NCBI RefSeq assembly: GCF_003852525.1
Contig: NZ_QAJL01000001.1
Coordinates: 420,983-484,982, forward strand
Direction: 5' to 3'
From: Pedobacter sp. KBW06
GTDB taxonomy: Bacteria; Bacteroidota; Bacteroidia; Sphingobacteriales; Sphingobacteriaceae
Length of the DNA stretch: 64,000 nt
In this document: positions 25,579 to 34,142 of the stretch, piece after piece
How positions within the stretch are numbered: the first letter of the stretch is position 1
Layout of the letters: every line of letters begins with the position of its first letter
Made by a program: the position numbers and the translations under genes
Notes under the pieces: model-generated
The model's input: only the letters and a program-made list of their open reading frames with translations
Told to the model about the DNA's origin: nothing
Database searches by the model: none

Positions 25579-26001
25579 ATGCGAAAACTACTCATCAGTA
25601 CCATTGTCTTATTTACCCTGCTTACAATGATTTACTCTTGTCAGAGTGCAGATCAGGTAAAACAAGACATTTATTATACCAATGGCCGCGATTATTACAT
25701 CAAATATTGTCAGAATTGCCATGGCGCCAAAGGTGAAGGCCTGGGTGCATTAGCCCCTCCCCTTACCGACAGCGTCTTTTTAAAAGAAAACAAACAGAAA
25801 ATAGCCTGTTATATCAAAAACGGAATGAGCGAGGCCATTACCATTCATGGTCAGAAATATGAAGGTAAAATGCCGGATTTCCAAACCCTCGCCGCGATAG
25901 ATATTGCTCAGATCGTTGTTTACATCACCAACTCCTTCGGGAATAAACAAGGGATGTATACTCTGGAACAAACTTCCACTGATCTGAAAAACTGCAAATA
26001 A
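25579..26001 (+). CDS. Monohaem cytochrome c lipoprotein
   Basis: 140 residues with a lipoprotein signal ending MIYSC and one haem motif CQNCH (KYCQNCHGAKGEG) at about residues 39-43; methionine in GKMPDFQ is the likely sixth haem ligand. It is the class I cytochrome c fold, tethered to the periplasmic side of the membrane. It follows SCO copy B by two bases, which suggests that both act on the same oxidase or electron-transfer step. Confidence 0.9.
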   Translation: MRKLLISTIVLFTLLTMIYSCQSADQVKQDIYYTNGRDYYIKYCQNCHGAKGEGLGALAPPLTDSVFLKENKQKIACYIKNGMSEAITIHGQKYEGKMPDFQTLAAIDIAQIVVYITNSFGNKQGMYTLEQTSTDLKNCK

Positions 26002-26035
26002 TTCTTGCTTTAAAAGCAACGAAAACTCACCTTAT

Positions 26036-26054
26036 GGGGGCTAATTAAGCCCCC
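26036..26054. terminator. GC-rich hairpin after the cytochrome c gene
   Basis: GGGGGCT and its complement AGCCCCC around a short A/T loop. There is no T-run, so it may be a weak terminator or a transcript end stabiliser. The rest of the 318-base gap to 26320 is A/T-rich and holds no other feature I can support. Confidence 0.45.
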
Positions 26055-26319
26055 TCAGCAAGCCCAGGCTGAATATCACTAAAAATATTACAAATGCTAA
26101 TTTCCGGAAAAACAGAGTTTTTCTGAGAAAATAACGTTTTAGCATTTCATCTCGCTCAAAAATCAGCAGCAAAAAATTCCATAGTCTTTATTTATTTCAT
26201 AATAATGTAAAAGATTCTACATAATATTGTTTACACACACACAAATGAAATCATTATGAGTTCCAACCCCACTAACCATGGACTAAAGACGCATTGGTGA
26301 TTTTTTAAAAATCTATCAA

Positions 26320-26964
26320 ATGAAAAAATCATTGTTACTATTTGTAGCGATGGTGACTGGTATGGTCGCCAATGCTCAGTACGAGAATGCCAAACAGGTA
26401 TTCAACAGTCCAAAACTGCAGGAAGCAGTTAAAACCCACAAATTGGTAGCCATCTTGCCTTTTGAGGTCAAGATGACCTACAAAAAACAACCCCGGGATT
26501 TCGATCTGGAAACCAACCGGGAGAAGGAAAGAGAAAAGGCTTATTCTATTCAATCCAGTATCTACACCTTTTTATTGCGTAAAGCATCGAAGTATACGGT
26601 AGAATTTCAGGATGTAGAAAAAACCAATGTGCTGTTGAAGAAAGCAGGAATGACCGACAAGCTGGGAGAATTTACGAAAGATGAAATTGCCAAAGCCCTG
26701 AATGTAGATGCAGTGATTGCTGGTAAGTATGAAGCAGAGCAGTCAAAATCTGAAGCCGGAGCCATTGTAACCACAGTCTTGTTTGGAGGAATGGGAAGTA
26801 AAACCGGTTCCGGAGCATTGACAATGATGGTCAATGACGGGCCTTCAGGAGATCTGTTATGGAGGTTCTACAAAAGCATGAACGACGATGTGTTCAGCTC
26901 CAGTGATGAGCTCATCGACCGGATGATGAGAAAAGTTTCAAGAAACTTCCCTTACACCAGGTAA
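26320..26964 (+). CDS. Secreted protein with CsgG/TolB-like N-terminal fold (paralogue 1)
   Basis: 214 residues, signal peptide MKKSLLLFVAMVTGMVANAQ. The start of the mature part (HKLVAILPFEV) and IAKALNVDAVIAGKYE resemble the small alpha/beta fold seen in CsgG-like and DUF799-like proteins, and the C-terminus (LTMMVNDGPSGDLLWRFYKSM, then MMRKVSRNFPY) matches the lipoprotein group that ends in an aromatic FPY/FPF. Function unknown; the fold call is tentative. The paralogue 27099-27734 follows in the same direction. Confidence 0.7.
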   Translation: MKKSLLLFVAMVTGMVANAQYENAKQVFNSPKLQEAVKTHKLVAILPFEVKMTYKKQPRDFDLETNREKEREKAYSIQSSIYTFLLRKASKYTVEFQDVEKTNVLLKKAGMTDKLGEFTKDEIAKALNVDAVIAGKYEAEQSKSEAGAIVTTVLFGGMGSKTGSGALTMMVNDGPSGDLLWRFYKSMNDDVFSSSDELIDRMMRKVSRNFPYTR

Positions 26965-27098
26965 CTATTTTAATACCCCCTGAATTGGTTTGGTGGTTCT
27001 GTTTCTCCCCCCCTGAACGAATCACCAGCCAATTTTAAAAATTTTGATCCTGTAAAAACAATAAACATATTCCAAAAAATTTTAATTAATTAGCGTAT

Positions 27099-27734
27099 AT
27101 GAAAAAGTCTCTTTTATTATTCATAGCCATGTCAATCGGTATGATTGCCCATGCGCAATTCACTACCAAACAAGTATACACCAGTCCTGAGCTGAAAAAA
27201 GCAATGAAGGATTACAAGACAATTGCCATTTTGCCCGTAGGAACCTTGTTGAGCTTTAAGAGCCAGGTTCCCTACCTCAATGAAAGAAATCAGGCCAGCG
27301 AAAGCATCAATACCGGATTGGCCAATCAGTCCAGAATATACAGTTACATTTTACCCAGGTCCAGCCGCATGAAAATAGAAATTCAGGACATCGAAAAAAC
27401 CAACCTGCTGCTCCTGAAATCAGAAATGAGTGCCAGGCCGGATCAGTACACGAAAGAAGAAATTGCAAAAATCCTGGGTGTAGATGCCCTCATTTCCGGA
27501 TTGTATGAAAGTGATGCTTTTCTCATAGAGGAGCAGATAACCAAAGATTCTTCTTCCATTTCCGGAAGAATCCCAAGAATTTCTACCTCCGTTAAGAATG
27601 TATTTACACTGTCGCTTTATGACGGGCAAACCGGAAAACAAATGTGGAGATACTACGATTACCGAACACAATCCAGCTATATCTCCGATGAATTAATAGA
27701 AGGAGCCGTAAGAAACTTGCCTTTTATCCAATAA
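27099..27734 (+). CDS. Secreted protein with CsgG/TolB-like N-terminal fold (paralogue 2)
   Basis: 211 residues, signal peptide MKKSLLLFIAMSIGMIAHAQ. Same layout as 26320-26964 (YKTIAILPVG, IAKILGVDALISGLYES, LYDGQTGKQMWRYYD, AVRNLPF). The two have clear homology across their length with an internal region that differs. They are separated by 134 bases and may be on one transcript or have separate promoters. Function unknown. Confidence 0.7.
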   Translation: MKKSLLLFIAMSIGMIAHAQFTTKQVYTSPELKKAMKDYKTIAILPVGTLLSFKSQVPYLNERNQASESINTGLANQSRIYSYILPRSSRMKIEIQDIEKTNLLLLKSEMSARPDQYTKEEIAKILGVDALISGLYESDAFLIEEQITKDSSSISGRIPRISTSVKNVFTLSLYDGQTGKQMWRYYDYRTQSSYISDELIEGAVRNLPFIQ

Positions 27735-27748
27735 ACGCTGTTTTTTTA

Positions 27749-27756
27749 TATCTTTG
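27749..27756 (+). promoter_or_regulatory. Promoter -7 box of rnpB
   Basis: TATCTTTG lies seven bases before the first paired base of the RNase P RNA. It is the best placed promoter in the window because the RNA 5' end is known from its structure. Confidence 0.75.
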
Positions 27757-27762
27757 CAGCAT

Positions 27763-28141
27763 AAAAAATGCAAGCCGTTCTATCGCTGCGATTTATCGGA
27801 GAGGAAAGTCCGGGCAACACAGAGCATCCCGCTTCCTAACGGGAAGAGGCTTAGGATTGAAAACCTGAGTTATGGAAAGTGCCGCAGAAAACATACCGCC
27901 GATGGCTTTTAAGCACAGGTAAGGTTGAAAACGTGAGGTAAGAGCTCACGAGTATTCCGGGCAACCGGATTGCTGGTAAACCCCGGGAGTTGAAAGACCA
28001 AATAGGCTAACGCATGTAGGGCTGCTCGTCCGATGTTAGCGGGTAGGTCGTTAGAGATAAATGGCAACATTTATAGTGGATTAATGGTAGAAATTCTGAG
28101 CAATCAGTTTACAGAACCCGGCTTACAGGCTTGCATTTTTT
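27763..28141 (+). ncRNA. rnpB: RNase P RNA (bacterial type A)
   Basis: The conserved CR I sequence GAGGAAAGTCCGGGC is at 27801-27815 and the closing P4 strand ACAGAACCCGGCTTACAGGC near 28111-28130. The 5' AAAAAATGCAAG pairs with the 3' CTTGCATTTTTT to form helix P1, which fixes both ends. It is the catalytic RNA that trims tRNA 5' leaders. Ends are approximate by a few bases. Confidence 0.97.
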
Positions 28142-28142
28142 A

Positions 28143-28167
28143 TTTTATCAACTCCTTGTTGATAAAA
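28143..28167. other. Perfect hairpin just after rnpB
   Basis: TTTTATCAAC and GTTGATAAAA form a perfect 10-bp stem with a five-base loop, two bases after helix P1. It lacks a T-run on its 3' side, so it may set the 3' end by processing more than by intrinsic termination. Confidence 0.45.
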
Positions 28168-28207
28168 GTAATATATTCGTATCTAATAAAAATGATGAGC
28201 ACTACCT

Positions 28208-29611
28208 ATGGCAAAATTATTAATAATTGATGATGAACGGGCAATAAGAAGCACTTTACGCGAAATCTTAGAGTATGAGAACTACGATGTTGACGATATT
28301 GATAATGGTGTAGACGGTTTAGAACTGATTAAGAAAAAGAAATTCGATCTGGTATTATGTGATATCAAGATGAATAAAATGGACGGAATGGAAGTGCTGG
28401 AACAGGCACTGGCCTATAGTCCTGATCTTCCTTTCATCATGATCTCCGGTCATGGGACAGTCGAAACCGCTATTGAAGCCAGTAAAAAAGGAGCCTTTGA
28501 CTTCATCTCCAAACCGCCTGATTTAAACAGGCTGTTAATTACTGTAAGAAATGCGCTCGACAGAGGTACATTGGTTACCGAAACCAAAGTCCTTAAAAGA
28601 AAAGCGAGTAAAACAAGAGATATATTAGGGAGTTCCGAAAGTATTGGAAAGATCAAAGAAACCATTGAACGTGTTGCCCCTACTGATGCCCGTGTATTGA
28701 TTACCGGTGCAAACGGAAGTGGGAAGGAACTTGTTGCAAGATGGTTACATGAAAAATCTAACCGTGCAGACAGCCCTTTAATCGAAGTGAACTGTGCTGC
28801 AATTCCCTCAGAACTGATCGAGAGCGAATTGTTCGGTCATGAGAAAGGTTCCTTTACCTCTGCCGTAAAACAAAGGATTGGTAAATTTGAACTGGCAAAC
28901 GGCGGAACACTTTTTCTGGATGAGATTGGCGACATGAGCCTTTCTGCACAGGCAAAGGTATTACGGGCACTACAGGAACACAAAATCAGCCGCGTAGGTG
29001 GTGAAAAAGAACTGGAAGTAAATGTAAGGGTCCTGGCAGCAACCAATAAGGACCTGCTGAAAGAAATCGAAGACGGCAATTTCAGGATGGACTTATACCA
29101 CCGCTTAAATGTAATCAATATCCATGTTCCTCATTTAACGGAACGTGTGGAAGATATCCCGGAAATTGCACAAAACTTTCTGGAAGAAATCTGTAAAGAT
29201 TATGGCATGCCGGTTAAAAAGATCGGTGATGCAGCGATGGCGGCACTTCAGGCCTTACCCTGGACAGGAAATGTCCGTGAACTGCACAATATGATTGAGC
29301 GTCTGATCATTCTGAGCGATAAAGCCATTACAGAACATGATGTGGCTGCATTTGCAAATCCTGGCGGAGGAACAAATATCGGTGCTGCACATAGTTCATC
29401 AGTGGGTACGGTTGTACGTACCGCCACACCAAACTACGATAACTTCAATAATTTCCAGGATTATAAAGATTACGCGGAAAAAGAATTTATCAAATTCAAA
29501 CTGGAAAAGAACAACTGGAACGTTTCCAAAACTGCCGACGACATTGACATCCAACGCAGTCACCTTTACAGTAAGATTGAGAAATTCGGATTAAAGAGAT
29601 CCGCTGAATAA
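28208..29611 (+). CDS. NtrC-like response regulator with altered GAFTGA loop
   Basis: 467 residues: receiver with Asp52 (LVLCDIKMNK), AAA+ domain with Walker A ITGANGSGKEL, Walker B TLFLDEIGDM, and a C-terminal helix-turn-helix (NVSKTADDIDIQRSHLYSKI). The loop that contacts sigma-54 reads EKGSFTSAVKQ where classic activators have GAFTGA. The rest of the AAA+ core is intact. It may therefore drive a non-sigma-54 process, or sigma-54 in a changed way. The gene starts just after rnpB and ends before a strong terminator. Confidence 0.92.
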   Translation: MAKLLIIDDERAIRSTLREILEYENYDVDDIDNGVDGLELIKKKKFDLVLCDIKMNKMDGMEVLEQALAYSPDLPFIMISGHGTVETAIEASKKGAFDFISKPPDLNRLLITVRNALDRGTLVTETKVLKRKASKTRDILGSSESIGKIKETIERVAPTDARVLITGANGSGKELVARWLHEKSNRADSPLIEVNCAAIPSELIESELFGHEKGSFTSAVKQRIGKFELANGGTLFLDEIGDMSLSAQAKVLRALQEHKISRVGGEKELEVNVRVLAATNKDLLKEIEDGNFRMDLYHRLNVINIHVPHLTERVEDIPEIAQNFLEEICKDYGMPVKKIGDAAMAALQALPWTGNVRELHNMIERLIILSDKAITEHDVAAFANPGGGTNIGAAHSSSVGTVVRTATPNYDNFNNFQDYKDYAEKEFIKFKLEKNNWNVSKTADDIDIQRSHLYSKIEKFGLKRSAE

Positions 29612-29623
29612 AGATACAAAACA

Positions 29624-29663
29624 AAAAAAAGCCAGCTTCCGAAATCAGAAGCTGGCTTTTTTA
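29624..29663. terminator. Bidirectional terminator between the NtrC-like regulator and the ClC gene
   Basis: AAAAAAAAGCCAGCTTC pairs with GAAGCTGGCTTTTTT around a short loop. It serves the convergent regulator gene and the ClC gene. Confidence 0.95.
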
Positions 29664-29680
29664 TAGACCCAACATTTTCT

Positions 29681-31474
29681 TTATTCCATATAATCGGCCT
29701 GCCTGCTCAGCAGCGCGCGGTACTTATTAAAGATGGCCGTTTTAGAGACAAAACCAATGTACTTGTCCTGCTCATTTAAAACAGGCAATAACCAGGCATT
29801 TTCCTTTTCCATTTTCTGCAATACCATTTTCATCGGATCATCAAGGTGTAAAGTATCCGGAGCAGCAACCATCAATTCTTCCACCTTCACTTCCTGCTCA
29901 TCCATATGGTTAATGCCTTTCTTCAGCACATCCTCTACATAAAGCAAGCCCTTAAAGCTCAGCTCCTCCCCTCCGATCACCGGAAAAAGGTTCCGTTTAG
30001 ACTGCAGAATTTCATTTAACCGCTCAGAAATGACATCTCCTTCGTTCAGCACAAGGTAATCACGTTCTACCAGGTATTTCAGTTTCATCATGTTCAATAC
30101 CGTGGTATCCTTATCCTCATGAGAAGAAAGCTCTCCTTTCTCTGCCAGTGGTTTGGTATAAATAGAATACTTGTTTGCGCTCCTGTTGATCAGGTAAGAG
30201 ATTGCCGAGGTGATCATCAAAGGAACCATTAATACATAACCACCTGTAATTTCCGCGATCAGGAAGATCCCGGTCAGCGGTGCATGCATGATGGCACTGA
30301 GTGAAGCGGCCATTCCTGCAACAATAAAGTTGGCGACATTCAAATGTGCAATGCCCAGGGTGTTGACCGTATAAGCGACCATAAAGCCCATTAGCCCCCC
30401 CATAATCAGACTCGGGGCAAAGATCCCCCCGTTACCGCCTGCACCCAAAGTAATGAGCGTAGCCGCAGATTTAGCAAAAAGCGTGATCAATGTAAACAGC
30501 AACACTACCCAGGGCAGGTTACTATAAGAAGAGAAGATGCTGTTATTGATTACAGCAAAGTAATTTCCTCCTAACAGGTTCTTAATGGTAATGTAACCTT
30601 CCCCGTATAAAGTAGGGAATAAAAACACGAGTAATCCAAGCATCAAACCACCCAAAACTACTTTCTTGTAAGGGTGTTTGATCTTATAAAAGAAACCCTT
30701 GATAAAGCTGTTTGCCTTGGTAAAATAAATGGAAAAAAAACCAATTATTGCAGCCAGGATCACGTAATAGATCAGGGCATCCATTTTCCATCCTTCGGTA
30801 ACAAGGAAGAACAGTTGCTCATTGTAAAACAGCCTTGCGACTACCGCCGCCGTAGCCGAAGCCAGCAGCAAAGGAATAAAGGCAGGAATCGTGAACTCAG
30901 GCAAGAGAATTTCAATAGCGAACACAATCCCTGCAATCGGACTGTTAAATGCACCAGCGATCCCCGCAGCAGCACCACAGGCCAGTAACATCGTCGTCTC
31001 CCTGTAGGATAAACCCAGGAAACGGCCCAGTACTGAACCAATCCCTGCACCACTGGTTACAATCGGGGCTTCCAGCCCTGTTGACCCACCAAAACCAACG
31101 GTCATGGCAGCAGTAATGATCTGGGAGTAAATGTTATGGGGTTCGACCTTACTTGATTTTCTTGAAATGGTATACAGTAAAGGAGTTAAGCCTGTTTCAA
31201 ATTTCCCCTTTCTAATGAACCTGCGGACATACATGACCGACAATAAGATCCCTATAAAAGGAAAAAAGAAAAAGAGATAATACTTGTATTCCCAATGAAA
31301 TCCCGTTTGCAGGAAATCCTCAATATGGTGAGTGATGGTCTTCAGCAGTGATGCAGCAAGCCCGGCAAGAACGCCGACAATCAATGCTGCAATCACTAAA
31401 AAGTTTCTGTTTGAGATCTTCGTCCTCCGGTATTGGTTAATTGCGTCTACATAATTTACCAGCCGTACGTACAT
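29681..31474 (-). CDS. ClC-family chloride channel/antiporter with C-terminal CBS pair
   Basis: 597 residues. Membrane part about 20-430 with the selectivity motifs GGSTGLEAPIV (with the gating glutamate) and GAGGNGGIFAPSL, then the helix end LAEITGGYVLM. Two CBS domains fill about residues 450-597 (MMKLKYLVERDYLVLNEGDV, DTLHLDDPMKMVLQKME). The glutamate suggests H+/Cl- exchange is possible, but the second proton glutamate is not readable by eye. CBS domains bind nucleotides and would regulate it. Ten bases separate it from the pseudouridine synthase gene. Confidence 0.93.
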   Translation of the reverse strand: MYVRLVNYVDAINQYRRTKISNRNFLVIAALIVGVLAGLAASLLKTITHHIEDFLQTGFHWEYKYYLFFFFPFIGILLSVMYVRRFIRKGKFETGLTPLLYTISRKSSKVEPHNIYSQIITAAMTVGFGGSTGLEAPIVTSGAGIGSVLGRFLGLSYRETTMLLACGAAAGIAGAFNSPIAGIVFAIEILLPEFTIPAFIPLLLASATAAVVARLFYNEQLFFLVTEGWKMDALIYYVILAAIIGFFSIYFTKANSFIKGFFYKIKHPYKKVVLGGLMLGLLVFLFPTLYGEGYITIKNLLGGNYFAVINNSIFSSYSNLPWVVLLFTLITLFAKSAATLITLGAGGNGGIFAPSLIMGGLMGFMVAYTVNTLGIAHLNVANFIVAGMAASLSAIMHAPLTGIFLIAEITGGYVLMVPLMITSAISYLINRSANKYSIYTKPLAEKGELSSHEDKDTTVLNMMKLKYLVERDYLVLNEGDVISERLNEILQSKRNLFPVIGGEELSFKGLLYVEDVLKKGINHMDEQEVKVEELMVAAPDTLHLDDPMKMVLQKMEKENAWLLPVLNEQDKYIGFVSKTAIFNKYRALLSRQADYME

Positions 31475-31484
31475 ATCTGTTTAT

Positions 31485-32231
31485 TTAAGCGTCAAATTTA
31501 TCGAGTAATTTGATGAGCGTTGCAAAGTCTTTCGGATAAGGGGCCTCAATCACAATATCAGTGCCGTCCAGTCCTTTAAATACCAGATGTCTGGCATGCA
31601 GGGCAAAGCGCTTCATGATCGGTAACTCTTCATCATCTTTCGCGATGCGGTATCCTTTTTTCATGCTGGAAAGGAAAACCGGTTTTCCACGGTACATGTC
31701 ATCGCCCGCAATGGCCGCCCTTTGCGTGGCCAGGTGAATCCTGATCTGGTGCATCCGGCCGGTAATCGGCTTACATTCTACCAGGGTATAATGACGGTAA
31801 TTTTTTATGGAATTAAATATGGTTTCTGCACGTTTACCCTCTTTTCTGTCGATGGTAACGCTCTTATTCCCATCGTTGAGGATGGGAAGATCGATAAACA
31901 GCTCGTTAAAAGTAAACTGTCCGTCTACCACCGCGTGGTACACTTTGTTCACTTTACGTTTTTCAAATTGCATCGCTACAGAGCGATAAGCTTCAGGTGT
32001 TTTTGCTATAATAATCGCACCTGAAGTCTCTTTGTCTAAACGATGACATACCTGTGCATCAGCAGAATACTGCTTTGCCAAGCGTAATATATTGACCTCG
32101 CCTGATCCGCCACGCTCATCCAGCGAGGCTACAAATGGAGGTTTATTTACAACGATATAATCATCGTTTTCGAATAGGATAAGATCTTTAAAAGAAGGAT
32201 ATTTCAATACAGTAGATTTAATACTGTACAA
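31485..32231 (-). CDS. RluA-family RNA pseudouridine synthase
   Basis: 248 residues. The catalytic aspartate is in CHRLDKETSGAIIIAKT; other family features are VVNKPPFVAS near residue 30 and GRMHQIRIHLA. The enzyme converts uridine to pseudouridine in 23S rRNA or tRNA. Which RluA/C/D type it is cannot be told from sequence by eye. It follows the PhoB-like regulator gene by five bases and precedes the ClC gene by ten. Confidence 0.93.
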   Translation of the reverse strand: MYSIKSTVLKYPSFKDLILFENDDYIVVNKPPFVASLDERGGSGEVNILRLAKQYSADAQVCHRLDKETSGAIIIAKTPEAYRSVAMQFEKRKVNKVYHAVVDGQFTFNELFIDLPILNDGNKSVTIDRKEGKRAETIFNSIKNYRHYTLVECKPITGRMHQIRIHLATQRAAIAGDDMYRGKPVFLSSMKKGYRIAKDDEELPIMKRFALHARHLVFKGLDGTDIVIEAPYPKDFATLIKLLDKFDA

Positions 32232-32236
32232 AAATA

Positions 32237-32926
32237 CTAAGAAAGTTCGAATTTATAGCCTACACCCTTCACTGTTGCCACATATCGTTCCCCTAATTTC
32301 TCACGAAGCTTACGAATATGTACATCAATTGTACGGTTGGTAACCACTACAGAGTCTTCCCAGATGTTTTTCAAAATAGATTCCCTGGTATATACTTTTC
32401 CCGGTTTAGAAGCCAGTAAGTATAATAATTCAAATTCTTTTTTGGCTAAAACCACTTTCTGTCCGCCTTGAAAAACAAGATAAGCTTCTCTGTCAATTAC
32501 AAGATCGCCAATTTCTACTTTATTATCAGAAACTTCATCCGCACTGGAATTTCTTCTTAATATGGCATTAATTCTACTAATCAATGCCCTTGGCTTAATC
32601 GGCTTGGCAATGTAATCATCCGCACCAACGTTAAAACCGGCAATCTCCGAATACTCCTCACTTCTGGCCGTTAAAAATACCATAAACGTATTTTTAAACT
32701 CCGGAATCGCACGCATTAACCTGCAGGCTTCAATCCCGTCCATTTTAGGCATCATGATGTCGAGAATGATCAGATCGGGATGAACTTTCTTAGCAACCGT
32801 AATCCCTTCCTGGCCGTTGCTGGCCAAAAAAACCTGATAACCTTCCTTTTTCAAGTTATATTCAATTAACTCCAAAATATCTGGTTCATCATCAACAATA
32901 AGTATCTTCTGTTTTACGGTGCTCAT
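32237..32926 (-). CDS. OmpR/PhoB-family response regulator
   Basis: 229 residues: receiver with phospho-acceptor Asp56 (LIILDIMMPKMDG), a linker, and a winged-helix DNA-binding domain with ESILKNIWEDSVVVTNRTID then VHIRKLREKLG. It is the first gene of the unit followed by the pseudouridine synthase and ClC genes. Its histidine kinase is not adjacent. Function of the regulon is unknown. Confidence 0.95.
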   Translation of the reverse strand: MSTVKQKILIVDDEPDILELIEYNLKKEGYQVFLASNGQEGITVAKKVHPDLIILDIMMPKMDGIEACRLMRAIPEFKNTFMVFLTARSEEYSEIAGFNVGADDYIAKPIKPRALISRINAILRRNSSADEVSDNKVEIGDLVIDREAYLVFQGGQKVVLAKKEFELLYLLASKPGKVYTRESILKNIWEDSVVVTNRTIDVHIRKLREKLGERYVATVKGVGYKFELS

Positions 32927-32980
32927 AGCTTTAATTATTTGTTACGAAAATAGGTAATCAATTATAATATACCGTTAGCA

Positions 32981-33000
32981 CAAAGTTAACAAATTGTTAA
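32981..33000 (-). promoter_or_regulatory. Promoter box and palindrome before the PhoB-like regulator
   Basis: TAACTTTG (complement of 32981-32988) matches TAnnTTTG, and TTAACAAATTGTTAA at 32986-33000 is a perfect 15-base palindrome just upstream of and touching it. The placement fits an operator, perhaps for the regulator itself. Confidence 0.5.
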
Positions 33001-33031
33001 GTACCTCCTATATATTAACATGAATTTAGGG

Positions 33032-34138
33032 TTATCGTAAAGTTTTATTTAAGAATGCCTCCAGCTCTTCACCACGTAGGTTTTTAGCCAGAATTTTACC
33101 GTTAGGGTCTAATAAAAAGGAACTTGGAATTGCTTCAATCTGATATAGCCTCACCGTCGGACCTTCAAAATCCTTCAATTCTCCGGCATGTGACCAGGCC
33201 AGGTGATCCGCAGCAATGGCGTTTTTCCAGGCACCAGGATCTTTATCCAAAGAAATTCCAAGCACAGTAAAGTTCTTTCCTTTATAAGTATTGTAAGCTT
33301 TTACCAGGTTTGGATTCTCCTGGCGACAAGGCATACACCAGGAAGCCCAGAAGTCCAGCAATACATATTTACCTTTGAAGTCGGTTAATTTCACCGGTTT
33401 TCCGTCTAAACCATTAATGGTAAATTCAGGTGCCTGCTGACCAACCTGTAAAGCTTTCAGTTTCGCCATCTTCACCAAAAACTCCGTTACCGCCGCATTG
33501 TCGTTGAAACTGCTCTTAATCTTGTCAGAATAAGCCACCATCTCTTTCTCATATTCCGATGGGTTTAATAAGTTAATGGCATAAAAACCTGCCAGAGAAC
33601 TGGAATTCTCCTGGGCAAACTTTAAAACTGCTTTATTCAGGCCCTCGATTTCTTCCGTATATTTCGGCCTCATCTGCTCCATGATCATGTCCCTGTTCTG
33701 AGGTTGTGCAGCTACCGTCTCGTCAAACTGCGCCTGAATCCCCGCAATCCTGGTCATATACTGGTGTTTGGTCACGTTCAGCTCCTCCAGTTTATCTGCT
33801 TCCGCAGCGCCGGAGAGTTTATAGGCCAGGTTCTTATCGGATAAATCTGCAGAGATCTTAATGTCATCTCCGTTTTTAGCGATGATCATATATTCGCTGT
33901 TTCCGGCAGAAATCCTGAAAAAATCTACTCCGGGAGTGCTGTGTGAGAATTTAAACTCCCCTTTTTCAGAAAAAACGGTTGAATCCAAAGGCAGTACATT
34001 GTCTTTTTGTAAACCAAACAGGTAAACTTTACTTTTTGGAGTGGCATTTTTAAACTCCCCGCTGATCATAAATTTACTTTTGTCTTTACATGCGGCAAAG
34101 GCCAGACATACCAATAATAGATAACTGATTCTTTTCAT
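33032..34138 (-). CDS. TlpA-family thiol-disulfide oxidoreductase with N-terminal DUF4369-type domain
   Basis: 368 residues with a lipoprotein signal ending LAFAAC. An N-terminal domain (about 20-115, SKFMISGEFKNATPKSKVY) is typical of DUF4369, then a linker, then a thioredoxin fold from about 235 with the active site WASWCMPCRQENP. It acts on disulfides in the periplasm, often in cytochrome maturation. It follows gatB by four bases. Confidence 0.92.
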   Translation of the reverse strand: MKRISYLLLVCLAFAACKDKSKFMISGEFKNATPKSKVYLFGLQKDNVLPLDSTVFSEKGEFKFSHSTPGVDFFRISAGNSEYMIIAKNGDDIKISADLSDKNLAYKLSGAAEADKLEELNVTKHQYMTRIAGIQAQFDETVAAQPQNRDMIMEQMRPKYTEEIEGLNKAVLKFAQENSSSLAGFYAINLLNPSEYEKEMVAYSDKIKSSFNDNAAVTEFLVKMAKLKALQVGQQAPEFTINGLDGKPVKLTDFKGKYVLLDFWASWCMPCRQENPNLVKAYNTYKGKNFTVLGISLDKDPGAWKNAIAADHLAWSHAGELKDFEGPTVRLYQIEAIPSSFLLDPNGKILAKNLRGEELEAFLNKTLR

Positions 34139-34142
34139 CTGT

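Noticed and set aside
28033..28230. Open frame of 65 codons on the plus strand
   Set aside because: It overlaps the 3' part of rnpB and the start of the NtrC-like gene; no protein-like sequence.
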